Assembly: GCA_947494435.1 (NCBI GenBank)
Contig: CANLUY010000001.1
Coordinates: 543,501 to 607,500 of the forward strand
DNA length: 64,000 nucleotides
Source: an uncultured Litoreibacter sp.
GTDB lineage: Bacteria > Pseudomonadota > Alphaproteobacteria > Rhodobacterales > Rhodobacteraceae
Reading direction: 5' to 3'
Below, in pieces: positions 1-9,143 of this stretch; position 1 is the first letter of the stretch, and each line of letters opens with the position of its first letter. The notes under the pieces are model-generated. The model had not been told where the DNA came from and did no database searches. It saw nothing but the letters and a program-made list of their open reading frames with translations. Position numbers and translations under genes: made by a program.

Positions 1-313
1 CAATGATCACTGGCTGGAAAGACAAAATGACGGTCTGGGGATCACCTCCAGGGTACAATGTCCACGTGTCAGTGACGTGAGAATCGTTAGACCCGAGATC
101 GACAATCTGCCGCAGTCGTTCGCGCACCGTCGCGCTATCCGTGTCGAACTCGCGCGCGCGCAAGTCTTCGATGCTGTTAGCCTTCCAAAAGGCGAGACCT
201 TGAGTGTTCGCCCACCAAATCCCGTGCCGGTCCACATCGAAAATCCAAACAGGCGTCGACAAGCGTCCAAGCTGGCGTAGATCGTTATGGTCTTTAAAAT
301 GCAGACGTGGCAC
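1..313 (-). CDS. PAS-domain sensor/signalling protein, N-terminal part only (runs off left edge)
   Basis: Minus-strand reading frame open to the window edge, possible GTG start at 313: (M)PRLHFKDHNDLRQLGRLSTPVWIFDVDRHGIWWANTQGLAFWKANSIEDLRAREFDTDSATVRERLRQIVDLGSNDSHVTDTWTLYPGGDPQTVILSFQPVII; PAS-like 'PVWIFD..RHGIWWAN..GLAFW'. Not in the ORF track, probably because it lacks a stop in the window. Confidence 0.65.
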   Translation of the reverse strand, partial: MPRLHFKDHNDLRQLGRLSTPVWIFDVDRHGIWWANTQGLAFWKANSIEDLRAREFDTDSATVRERLRQIVDLGSNDSHVTDTWTLYPGGDPQTVILSFQPVII

Positions 314-413
314 GCGCGGGTGACTTCCTATCTAGATAAAGTGGACGCATCAAAAAACATCGTCCGAACGCATAAAATCCCCGCCAGTATGGCAGAGTAC
401 GCGCCGCTTGACA

Positions 414-680
414 CTACAATTCCCGAAAACGACCATCATAGAATTCCGCTTTTGACCTAACCCAGATTGTACCCTCTTCATCATCATAGATGACGACCTC
501 ACTGCGATCAGACTCCAGAATTGCGGGCGCCAAAACTCTGTAGAGGTTGCCCTTCTTATGGCGATGGGATGCGGTCCATGGTATTCCTCCACGCTCTGAG
601 ATGAGGAGAGAACCGCCCGCGCGAGTTGGCGCACGGGCGTCTCCTTTCAACAGACTCAACAGTAGGGCTGTCAGTCTCAT
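414..680 (-). CDS. Small protein with DUF1653-like C-terminus, translationally coupled to nrdJ
   Basis: ATG at 680 overlaps the RNR TGA (ATGA). C-terminal 'RHKKGNLYRVLAPAILESDRSEVVIYDDEEGTIWVRSKAEFYDGRF' resembles the DUF1653 pattern (RHxKGxxYxVL...VVY....WVR...MF). Confidence 0.5.
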   Translation of the reverse strand: MRLTALLLSLLKGDARAPTRAGGSLLISERGGIPWTASHRHKKGNLYRVLAPAILESDRSEVVIYDDEEGTIWVRSKAEFYDGRFREL

Positions 681-2401
681 ATAGATAATACCGATCCTGT
701 TACGTCGTTGGGCCGGTATGTCGTACACCCCTTGCAGCCCTCCACAAAAGCCTGCCGGTAAATGTTTTGAAAATCAGCGAAACTAATATCTGCCGGACAG
801 TTGATGGTTTTGGAAATCCCGCTATCGACCCATGCTTGCGCCGCCGCTTGGATACGCAGGTGGTCTTGAGGCGTGAGATCAGCAACGGTCACAAATGCGT
901 CTGTCAAAATGGCTTCACTCCCATAAATCTGATGGAATTTCCAAACAGCGAAATCTTCAATCACCTGCTCGGATTTTTCGCCGTTGGGCAGATTGATCTT
1001 CCGCGTGTAGGCGGTCGCAAAAATTGGCTCCACGCCAGAGGAGACATTACCACCATACATTGACGTGGTTCCTGTAGGTGCGATCGTGGTCAGTGTCGCA
1101 TTCCGCAACCCATGCTGCCAGATGCTGTCCTGCACGTCAGGTTCCAGCGTCTGTACGATTGCATTCTTCAGATACTGCTTTGCATCATAACATGCGAAGG
1201 CTCCGCGTGTCCGTGCGAGATCAGCTGAGGCTTGATAGGCTGCATTGGATACCGTTTGCATCCAATTGCTCACCATCGCCTCCGATGCCTCACTTCCATA
1301 GCGCACACCAAGCATGATCAATGCATCTCCTACACCTGTGACGCCGATACCAATGCGGCGTTTCGTTTGGGCTTCGATACGCTGCTCCTCGATCGCAAAA
1401 TCCGAGACATCGAGAGCGTTGTCGAGCATTCTCACAGCAACGGCGGTCAAGCTTTTCACTTGCTCAATGTCTAGTCGCGCTTGGTCCGTGAATGGCGCGA
1501 TGACCAAACGCGCCAAGTTAATTGATGTCAGCGGGCACGTGCCATTGGGCGGCAACGGTTGTTCCGCGCAAGAGTTCGTTGCGCAAATTTCTTCTAAGTA
1601 GTGCAAAGGGTTCGCGCCATTGATCCGGTCGATGAACAGCACACCAGGTTCGGCAGCATTGTAGTTTTGCTGCATGATCATGTCCCACAACTCGCGCGCT
1701 TTGATCGTGCGTTGAATGCCCCCGTTCCAAATAAGCGCCCAGTCGTTATCGGCTTCAACTGCATCCATGAAAGCATCTGGTATCAATACAGAAAGGTTGA
1801 AGTTTCGCATCCGCGCCGGATCAGATTTCGCCTTTACGAAGGCTTCGATATCAGGGTGATCTACGCGCATCGTTGCCATCATCGCCCCGCGCCCCATACC
1901 CGTTACAAGCATCTTACAAACGCTGTCGCAGATATCCATGACAGCAAGAGGACCGGCTGCCGGACACTCCAGCCCTTTCACCAATGCGCCTTGTGGTCGG
2001 ATGGTTGAGAAATCAAACCCAAGGCCGCCGCCCATTTGCATCGTCAGCGCAGCCTCTTTGATGACGTCCATGATGCCGTCAAGCGAGTCCGGAAGGGTTT
2101 TCATGACAAAGGTGTTGGACAGTGAGACATTTCTATCGGTCCCGGCACCTGCCAGGATACGGCCTGCTGGCAAAAGCTTGAAGTCCTCCATGGCATCGTA
2201 AAACTGTTCAGCGACACGCTGGCGTTCATCGACACGCTCGGCTTGCGCGAGTGCAGAGGCCACGCGAAACCACGTATCGCGAACGGTTAGATCAACGTCG
2301 GCTCCGCCAGATCTTAGTTGGTATTTTGAACGCCAGATCTGCTCTGCAATGGGCTGTTCGAACAGATCGTTAAAGGGATTGGCGTCGGTAAAGTCGTACA
2401 T
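677..2401 (-). CDS. nrdJ: Adenosylcobalamin-dependent (class II) ribonucleotide reductase, short form (574 aa)
   Basis: LLPAGRILAGAGT, NTFVMKTLPDSLDGI, QMGGGLGFDFS.IRP, ATNSCAEQPLPPNGTCPLTSINLARLV, TIAPTGTTSMYGGNVSSGVEPIFA and GCKGCTTYRPNDVTGSVL are diagnostic of NrdJ. Confidence 0.9.
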   Translation of the reverse strand: MYDFTDANPFNDLFEQPIAEQIWRSKYQLRSGGADVDLTVRDTWFRVASALAQAERVDERQRVAEQFYDAMEDFKLLPAGRILAGAGTDRNVSLSNTFVMKTLPDSLDGIMDVIKEAALTMQMGGGLGFDFSTIRPQGALVKGLECPAAGPLAVMDICDSVCKMLVTGMGRGAMMATMRVDHPDIEAFVKAKSDPARMRNFNLSVLIPDAFMDAVEADNDWALIWNGGIQRTIKARELWDMIMQQNYNAAEPGVLFIDRINGANPLHYLEEICATNSCAEQPLPPNGTCPLTSINLARLVIAPFTDQARLDIEQVKSLTAVAVRMLDNALDVSDFAIEEQRIEAQTKRRIGIGVTGVGDALIMLGVRYGSEASEAMVSNWMQTVSNAAYQASADLARTRGAFACYDAKQYLKNAIVQTLEPDVQDSIWQHGLRNATLTTIAPTGTTSMYGGNVSSGVEPIFATAYTRKINLPNGEKSEQVIEDFAVWKFHQIYGSEAILTDAFVTVADLTPQDHLRIQAAAQAWVDSGISKTINCPADISFADFQNIYRQAFVEGCKGCTTYRPNDVTGSVLSI

Positions 2402-2518
2402 ATCAGTTCCTCAAATTTGCGATTGAGGAATTTAAATTTCTTAACTCTCAAACGCTGTTTCAAATAGTCAGATGGGTGGTCCTAAGACATTGAGACAGCG
2501 TTAATAAATCATTAACGC

Positions 2519-2613
2519 AAAAAGCCCCTGACTCCGGAAATCGGAGCAGAGGTTCGGCAATACAATACCGTTTTCAGGCCATTAGCGAGAATCGGGACGA
2601 TTCAGCGCACCTG
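2519..2613 (-). ncRNA. Structured leader RNA / attenuator candidate upstream of nrdJ
   Basis: Minus strand: CAGG...GAATCG-TCC-CGATTC...CCTG nested stems (2575-2613), then CCTCTG-CTCCG-ATTTC-CGGAG-TCAGGGG followed by TTTTT (2519-2552), about 120 nt upstream of the nrdJ start. Confidence 0.55.
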
Positions 2614-2821
2614 AAAAAAAAATCGAACGATACAATCGCTCTGAGAGGATCTTGCGCAAACGGTCAGTTTGAACAGAGTGAACTGCCGCATGAGCTACGT
2701 CATAAATCGACAGAGATTCTTAAATAAAGGTTAACAGACCGAACGCAGATCATTCAAATTGTGCAAATCCAACACCTCAGGACTTCGCAAGGAGGTTGCG
2801 TCGTTTTGACGGCCTTTGCCA

Positions 2822-3481
2822 CTAAAGCGTCTTAACAAACTCCAAGAAGTCGTTGATCGCAACTTGGTCTGGCTCCGTTCCTGTGAATCCACGGATATAC
2901 GGCCCCAGTCGTGACATGCGGACGTCCATATCTTCACGCACTTCCAAAGCGTGATATCCCAACTGCATGAAGTACAAAATTCGCGCACGTGCATCTGCAT
3001 CCACCGCCTCATATCCGTGATTGAGAAAAAGAGCGGTCACGGCTTCTATGCGTTTCGCGTCAGCCTTATCGACACGTGCGCGGATAACGTCATCTCGCCG
3101 CGACCATTCCCGGACAGCAAAATCAAGCCCCTGATCAAACTTGCTCGGGTCCACGAAGCACCGGAAGAAATTACATGCAGCGGCTGTGATCGACGCCGCT
3201 GGCAAGGCGCAATGCGCCACAATCTGTTGTGTGTTGCGTGCCTCCCATCCCTCAAGCAAGGCATGAAACAGGTCATCCCGGTTTTCAAAGTACCAGTAAA
3301 AACTTGATCGTGACACGCCCATCCGATTGGCAAGAGACAAGACTTTCACTTCGCCAACCCCCTCTGTGACAAGCACGTCTCGGGCCATATTCAACCAGTC
3401 TTGGCGGGTCACTTTCACGTGGCCAATGAGAGGGTCTTTTTCTGGGTCATCTCGATGCAATATGGGGGATTGGCGTTTCAT
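2822..3481 (-). CDS. TetR family transcriptional regulator
   Basis: N-terminal HTH 'ARDVLVTEGVGEVKVLSLANRMGVSRSSFYWYFENRDDLFHALLEGWE'; start taken at MKRQSPILH. Confidence 0.85.
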   Translation of the reverse strand: MKRQSPILHRDDPEKDPLIGHVKVTRQDWLNMARDVLVTEGVGEVKVLSLANRMGVSRSSFYWYFENRDDLFHALLEGWEARNTQQIVAHCALPAASITAAACNFFRCFVDPSKFDQGLDFAVREWSRRDDVIRARVDKADAKRIEAVTALFLNHGYEAVDADARARILYFMQLGYHALEVREDMDVRMSRLGPYIRGFTGTEPDQVAINDFLEFVKTL

Positions 3482-3488
3482 CGCGCCC

Positions 3489-5021
3489 TCAACTTTCTGG
3501 CAGCGCGCCGCCTTCAGCGGTGCGCTTCGCAATAAAATCTTGAAGGGCTCCGAAACGGTCGCTGTCGACATCAGGGCGGTTATCTGCTTCAAGAATTTCT
3601 TGCCAGACCCGCGTCGCCCGGTGGTTTGTATCGACGCTACCGCGTTCCGTCCAAGTGCCGAAATTTGCGTAATCATGAACGATCGGTTCATAAAACTCGG
3701 TGTTGTATCGCTCCATCGTTTGTGAAGCCGCAAAGAAATGTCCGCTTGGGTTCACTTCACTTAACGCAGTGTCGAACCCGATTTCGTTCGGGCCTGCTTT
3801 TGCTCCTGCGCAAAGCTCAGCGATCATGTTCAAGACTTCGACGTCAGTGACGATCTTCTCGTATGACACGCTTAATCCGCCTTCCAGCCAGCCTGCGGAA
3901 TGGATCACGACCGTGGCCCCGGCCATTAAACATCCCCACAGCCCCATCTGATTTTCATTGGCCGCCTGCACATCGTTAATGTTTGAGGCCGAGCCCGCGG
4001 CCGAGCGCCATGGCAAACCAGTAAACCGCGCAAGCTGGCCTGCAGCAAGGGAGGCTTGAAAATGCGCGGGCGTTCCGAAAGCAGGCGCACCAGATTTCAT
4101 ATCGACGTTCGATGTGAAAGTACCGTAGCACACCGGTGCTCTGGGTTTGACGAGCTGAGTCAGCGTGATAGCGGCGAGCGCTTCAGCATGACTGAGTGTG
4201 ATCGCACCGGCCACTGTAATTGGCGCCATCGCCCCCATCAGTGTGAACGGCGTGACAATTGACAGCTGACCATGTCTGGCAAAGTCAATCAGCCCTTGTG
4301 CCATAGGTATATCAAGCGTGCGCGGGCTATTGGTATTGATGATCGTGTACGCATGCGGCGTGTTTGCAAAATCGTCATCTGAGATACCACGGAAATCGCG
4401 CAGCATCTCAAAGCAATCCATCACTTGCGGCGTGCCTCGTGAAAAGATGAACGGAAACTTGTCGCTATACGTCAGCTGCGTTTCCGTCGTGAAGTAGTGA
4501 CGTAGATGTGTTGGCACATCTTGTGGCTCGACCGAAGGTGACAGCATCTGCAACACATCAAAGTGCTGATTTAATTGCGTATATTCGCGGTAGTCTTGCG
4601 CAGACCCAGGGCGGCGCCCCCGTTGCAAGTCTGTGGCATGGGGTGCGCCAGCGCCGGGTTGAAACAGTAAGCTTCCCAATTGAAGCGTAATGTCCTTGGC
4701 GCGTGTTCCCGCCCGCCCCGTGATTGACTTGGGTGCAGCCGCCACGGCATCAGTGACCATGTCGCGACCAAGAAAGACCATATCGCCGTCGACCTTCGCA
4801 CCACCTTTTGCAAAAATGGCGCGTGCCTCAGGCAGCAAGGTCTTGATCCCCAACTCTTCAAGCAGGCGCAGGGCCGCCCGGTGCATATCCTCAATCTGGT
4901 CTTCCGAGAAGACATTCATCGGCGGGAACGGGTTTTTCAGCGTGTGGTAATCAAACACTCGCTTCGAGCTCTCCGCCACCTTTGCAGCACGTCCGCGCCG
5001 CCGCCCGCTTGTCGCCTCCAC
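3489..5021 (-). CDS. Trimethylamine methyltransferase (MttB)-superfamily protein, no in-frame amber codon
   Basis: 510-aa uninterrupted ORF; N-terminal 'IHRAALRLLEELGIKTLLPEA'-type region and MttB-like 'FTLMGAMAPITVAGAITLSHAEALA', 'GLPWRSAAGSASNINDVQAANE', 'HSAGWLEGGLSVSYEKIVTDVEVL'. Confidence 0.85.
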   Translation of the reverse strand: MEATSGRRRGRAAKVAESSKRVFDYHTLKNPFPPMNVFSEDQIEDMHRAALRLLEELGIKTLLPEARAIFAKGGAKVDGDMVFLGRDMVTDAVAAAPKSITGRAGTRAKDITLQLGSLLFQPGAGAPHATDLQRGRRPGSAQDYREYTQLNQHFDVLQMLSPSVEPQDVPTHLRHYFTTETQLTYSDKFPFIFSRGTPQVMDCFEMLRDFRGISDDDFANTPHAYTIINTNSPRTLDIPMAQGLIDFARHGQLSIVTPFTLMGAMAPITVAGAITLSHAEALAAITLTQLVKPRAPVCYGTFTSNVDMKSGAPAFGTPAHFQASLAAGQLARFTGLPWRSAAGSASNINDVQAANENQMGLWGCLMAGATVVIHSAGWLEGGLSVSYEKIVTDVEVLNMIAELCAGAKAGPNEIGFDTALSEVNPSGHFFAASQTMERYNTEFYEPIVHDYANFGTWTERGSVDTNHRATRVWQEILEADNRPDVDSDRFGALQDFIAKRTAEGGALPES

Positions 5022-5024
5022 CCG

Positions 5025-7433
5025 CTAAACCCGCATCGCTTTGCCATTAGGATCATAGGGAGAAGGCGCAATCACTTTGGCCGCACGCTCTACGCCGACA
5101 ATGTGAACACTCAGATCAGACCCTTCTTCAGCCGCTGCTGCGTCTACCATTGCCATGGCGAGTGATTGGCCAATCGTGTGACCATACCCGCCTGACGTGA
5201 CGAACCCGACCATTTTGCCATCTTTCCAGACAGGCTCGTATCCGCTTGCATCCGCGTCCACCGCATCCACCTCAAGCGTCACGATCTTTTGCGCTGGGCC
5301 TTTCCCGTCACGCTCTGAAAGGGCAGCAGCCCGTCCAACAAAATCGCCTTTATCCCATGCAATCCAGCGGTCCATACCCGTTTGCGCAGCGGTATAGCCT
5401 TGCGTGAACTCTGCGCTCCAAATACCGAAGCTCTTTTCCAACCGGAGACTGAGCAGCGCATTAAAGCCGATTTCTCTAATGCCCAGATCAACACCAGCAC
5501 CAAGTAGAATATTGCGTAGTGTAATATGCTCCGCCGCGGAGCAGTGAATTTCGTACCCCAACTCGCCCGCAACAGAAAGACGCCCGACTGTGGCGCGGAT
5601 CAATCCGATGTCAAAAGTGCCGCATCCCATGAACGGCAGCTCAGCAATTGGGCCGTCAGTCAGTTGCTCGAGAACCTTCCGGCTATTGGGTCCAGAGATA
5701 GAAAATCCGACAGTCGCATCAGAGATATCGCGCACGATGACACTGTCATTCATCTGATCATCGAACCACCGCATATGCCAATCGCGCAGGTAGTAGGAGC
5801 CCATGACCCACCATGTGCCATCCCCCCAATTGAAGACCGTGAGATCCCCCTTCATCCGCCCGTCCGGCGCCAGCATCGGTGCAAGTTTGGCCCGTCCAGG
5901 TGCTGGCAATTTTGACGCCATCACATGGTCCAACCATGCTTCTGCACCCGCGCCGGATACCTCAAACCTGGAGAACCCGGAAATATCCAGCAACCCGACC
6001 GCCTCTCGCACTGCTTTGCATTCCTGCGCAACGATATCATGCGCGTTGGAGCGCTTCAGCGTCGGGGTTTCCTCAAAATCGGCGCGATCCGCAAAATAAA
6101 GCGGCACTTCTAAGCCCCAGCTCGCCCCCCAACGACATCCGGCAGCCGTCATGTCTGAATAAGCGGGCGCTTTCTTCAGCGGCCTGCCCGCCGGCAACTG
6201 CTCGTTCGGATAAGTCATCACAAAACGGCGTGTATAGAACTGGCCAGTGGTCTGCTTGATGTATTCTTTGTTTTCGGCAAAAGCGCCATATCGGGCGACA
6301 TCCATGCCAAAGACATCGGCTTCCGGTTCGCCGTGGATCATCCATTCCGCCAGTGATTTTCCGACGCCACCGCCCTGCAAGAAACCGGCCATCACCGCGC
6401 ATGCGCACCAATACCCTTTCTTCCCGCGCACCGGTCCAACCAACGGGTTACCATCCGGAGAAAACGTGAAAGCGCCATTTACCCACGTTTTCACACCAAC
6501 ATGTTGCAACGCTGGATAGCGCTCAAATCCTAAAGTCAGCTCATGCTCAATCCGGTCTGGATCTTCTTGTTGAAGCTCAAATCCGTAATCCCAAGGCGCA
6601 CCATCCATATTCCAATGTTGGTGATCGACCTCATAGATGCCCAGTAAGATACCCTTCTGATCCTGCCGCATATAGGTGAACCCTTCTAGGTCCACAGTCA
6701 TCGGCACTTCAAAATCAAGGTTTTCGAGTTCCGGGATCGTGTCAGAGATCAGGTAGTGGTGGTTGAGCGGTGAGACGGGAAGCTCGATCCCGGCCATTCG
6801 GCCCACCTGCTTTGCCCAAAGACCAGCCGCATTGACGACGTGCTCGGTATGGATTGTGCCCTTCTCGGTCACAACCTCCCAGCCTTCGGCGGTTTGGTTT
6901 AATTCCAAGACACGATTGTGCTCTATCACCTCCGCGCCACGCTTTTTGGCAGCACCTGCATAAGCATGAACGGTCCCCGTCGTATCGATGTAGCCCTCTC
7001 GATCTGCCCACATGCCACCCAGAATACCGTCAGTCGACATGATCGGACAAAGCTCCCCCGCTTCCTGCGGCGAGATCAATCGGCAATCATTGATGCCGAT
7101 TGACTGAAATGTGCGATACGCGGATTGCAACCACTCCCAGCGGTCAGGTGTCCCAGCCAGTGTCATGCCACCGGTCATATGCAAACCAATATCCTGCCCT
7201 GATTCTTCTTGGATTTCAGACAGAAGATCGATTGTGTAGGCCTGCAATGCGGCGATGTTGGGGTCCGCGTTTAACGCGTGAATGCCACCGGCTGCATGCC
7301 AGCTGGATCCGGCCGTCAGGACCGATCGTTCGATCAAACAAACATCTTTCCAGCCAAATTTTGCCAGATGATACAGAACCGACGCGCCTACGACACCTCC
7401 ACCAATCACCACTGCACGATAATGCGATTTCAT
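5025..7433 (-). CDS. FAD-dependent oxidoreductase with C-terminal GcvT-like aminomethyltransferase domain (dimethylglycine/sarcosine dehydrogenase family)
   Basis: MKSHYRAVVIGGGVVGASVLYHLAKFGWKDVCLIERSVLTAGSSWHAAGG dinucleotide-binding N-terminus; GcvT-like C-terminus (SGFSRFEVSGAGAEAWLD..; GELGYEIH; LRLEKSFGIWSAEFTQGYTAAQTGMDRWIAW..K.DFVG). RBS GGGAGG before the ATG at 7433. Confidence 0.9.
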   Translation of the reverse strand: MKSHYRAVVIGGGVVGASVLYHLAKFGWKDVCLIERSVLTAGSSWHAAGGIHALNADPNIAALQAYTIDLLSEIQEESGQDIGLHMTGGMTLAGTPDRWEWLQSAYRTFQSIGINDCRLISPQEAGELCPIMSTDGILGGMWADREGYIDTTGTVHAYAGAAKKRGAEVIEHNRVLELNQTAEGWEVVTEKGTIHTEHVVNAAGLWAKQVGRMAGIELPVSPLNHHYLISDTIPELENLDFEVPMTVDLEGFTYMRQDQKGILLGIYEVDHQHWNMDGAPWDYGFELQQEDPDRIEHELTLGFERYPALQHVGVKTWVNGAFTFSPDGNPLVGPVRGKKGYWCACAVMAGFLQGGGVGKSLAEWMIHGEPEADVFGMDVARYGAFAENKEYIKQTTGQFYTRRFVMTYPNEQLPAGRPLKKAPAYSDMTAAGCRWGASWGLEVPLYFADRADFEETPTLKRSNAHDIVAQECKAVREAVGLLDISGFSRFEVSGAGAEAWLDHVMASKLPAPGRAKLAPMLAPDGRMKGDLTVFNWGDGTWWVMGSYYLRDWHMRWFDDQMNDSVIVRDISDATVGFSISGPNSRKVLEQLTDGPIAELPFMGCGTFDIGLIRATVGRLSVAGELGYEIHCSAAEHITLRNILLGAGVDLGIREIGFNALLSLRLEKSFGIWSAEFTQGYTAAQTGMDRWIAWDKGDFVGRAAALSERDGKGPAQKIVTLEVDAVDADASGYEPVWKDGKMVGFVTSGGYGHTIGQSLAMAMVDAAAAEEGSDLSVHIVGVERAAKVIAPSPYDPNGKAMRV

Positions 7434-7598
7434 GATTTCCTCCCGTGGCGTAGTGGCTTCGGCAATTTGCAAACACCACCCATTGAACAGTCATGGACAA
7501 TACTATCAGCAGCTATAGACACATCTGTCTAGGAAATTCCTGTTCCTTATGACTTTCTAAAGACCTGCCTGCGCTTTAAAATTGCAAAGCTTGGCGCC

Positions 7599-8117
7599 TC
7601 AGCCTTCTTTCCGCCATTGGTGGGATTGGAAATTCAGAAGCGCGACTTGACGTGCCGTTTTCCCCGGCAGTGTCTTAATCGTCAACTTCACGTCATCATC
7701 GCTCAATGTATCAAGATGGTTTTTTATGATCGCTGCGTGTTGGTCACGCAGCCGTAGAGTCAGGTCTTTGGGTATTTCCACCTGAGCGTCTTTAGGGCGC
7801 GCTGCAATCTCAATACCGCTCTCGCTTTCTTTCGCTTCGGGCAAGGCATCGTCCAAGGGGCGAGGTGGATAAGTCGTCGTTTTGGCGCCAAGATATCGCG
7901 CCAATTTTCGAGATGCGTCTTCGATATCCGCAAGCTTGACCGAATGTCGCTGTCCGGAGAATTTGACCAATTCCTCAATAAAATCGTCAGAAGGCTTTGG
8001 TATGACTCCTTGTTCGATCAAACCCAAAATGATTGCCGCTTTGGTCTTCTTTGGATCATCTCCTGCAGGAACGTCCTGTTCGGCTTCAGATGGATTTTTC
8101 TGAGTGTGCTTGGTCAT
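7599..8117 (-). CDS. Hypothetical protein, translationally coupled to fliP
   Basis: 172-aa ORF; ATG overlaps the fliP stop (8114-8117). No family recognised. Confidence 0.6.
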   Translation of the reverse strand: MTKHTQKNPSEAEQDVPAGDDPKKTKAAIILGLIEQGVIPKPSDDFIEELVKFSGQRHSVKLADIEDASRKLARYLGAKTTTYPPRPLDDALPEAKESESGIEIAARPKDAQVEIPKDLTLRLRDQHAAIIKNHLDTLSDDDVKLTIKTLPGKTARQVALLNFQSHQWRKEG

Positions 8118-8845
8118 TCAAAATAACTCCTGACTAAAGCCGTGGCGAGCAAGCTCCATCCATCGGCGACGACAAAGAAAACCAGCTTGAAAGGTAAAGA
8201 GATGATCGCAGGTGGGACCATCATCATCCCCATCGACATCAAGATTGCAGCAACCACCAAATCGATGATTAGGAACGGCAAGAAGATCAAAAATCCGATC
8301 TGAAACGCACGTTCAATCTCGCTCAGCATAAATGACGGAATAAGCAGGGAAAGAGGCGCGTTTTCCGCACTCGTCTGCAAGGGTGTGCCGCGCAAATCTA
8401 CCATGGCGTCAAATGTTTCCAGGTCCAGCCGGGCGGCCATGAAGACGCGGAACGGCGCGAGTGTCTTTGTGAATGCCTCTTCCACTTCGATGCCCCCCTC
8501 GGATAACGGCTTTAATCCCGTCTCCCAAGCTTGGGTAAATACTGGGTCCATAACGAAATAGGTCAGGAACAAAGCGAGCGAAATAATCAGCATATTGGGG
8601 GGCGATTGCTGCAATCCGATAGCTTGGCGCAGAATAGACAAGACGGTCACAATAAAAGGAAAGCAGGTGATCATGATCGCAATGCCTGGCGCGAGGCTCA
8701 GCAGCGTCAAGAGCGCCATCAATTGAATTGCACGCGCACTCAGGCTCGTTTCGTCACCTAAAGAAATAGAGATGTCTTGTGCCGCAGCTGGACCTGCCAG
8801 TCCGCCCAACACAAAGATCCCAAGCCAGATGAACCCGCGCAACAT
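8114..8845 (-). CDS. fliP: Flagellar type III secretion protein FliP
   Basis: TLLSLAPGIAIMITCFPFIVTVLSILRQAIGLQQSPPNMLIISLALFLTYFVM; C-terminal 'MGMMMVPPAIISLPFKLVFFVVADGWSLL'. Confidence 0.95.
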   Translation of the reverse strand: MLRGFIWLGIFVLGGLAGPAAAQDISISLGDETSLSARAIQLMALLTLLSLAPGIAIMITCFPFIVTVLSILRQAIGLQQSPPNMLIISLALFLTYFVMDPVFTQAWETGLKPLSEGGIEVEEAFTKTLAPFRVFMAARLDLETFDAMVDLRGTPLQTSAENAPLSLLIPSFMLSEIERAFQIGFLIFLPFLIIDLVVAAILMSMGMMMVPPAIISLPFKLVFFVVADGWSLLATALVRSYFE

Positions 8846-8846
8846 C

Positions 8847-9143
8847 CTAGCTCTGACTGTGCTGGATCACGCGCGTGATCCGGACACCGATGCTGCCACC
8901 GGCGTCATCGCTCAACTCTTCCAGAACACCTTCGGCAATCAGTCGATTACCGATACAGATCGTGACCGGGTCATCAATTTTTGAATCGAGCGGCAAGACA
9001 TCGTCTACATCAAGCGCGCTGAGCGTTCCCATTGTCGGGTTTGCTTTGCCAATAAGAATGCCGAGTTCCACCTTCACATTTTCGAGGATACGGTCGTTTT
9101 TCAAGGCTTGCGTGGGCTCATCCGGCATGGCTGACTGCCTCAT
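8847..9143 (-). CDS. fliN: Flagellar motor switch protein FliN (SpoA domain)
   Basis: ILENVKVELGILIGKANPTMGTLSALDVDDVLPLDSKIDDPVTICIGNRLIAEGVLEELSDDAGGSIGVRITRVI. Confidence 0.88.
   Translation of the reverse strand: MRQSAMPDEPTQALKNDRILENVKVELGILIGKANPTMGTLSALDVDDVLPLDSKIDDPVTICIGNRLIAEGVLEELSDDAGGSIGVRITRVIQHSQS

Noticed and set aside
677-2401. nrdJ as a pseudogene because of its short length
   Set aside because: The frame is intact with catalytic-type motifs preserved; short class II RNRs are plausible, so treated as functional.
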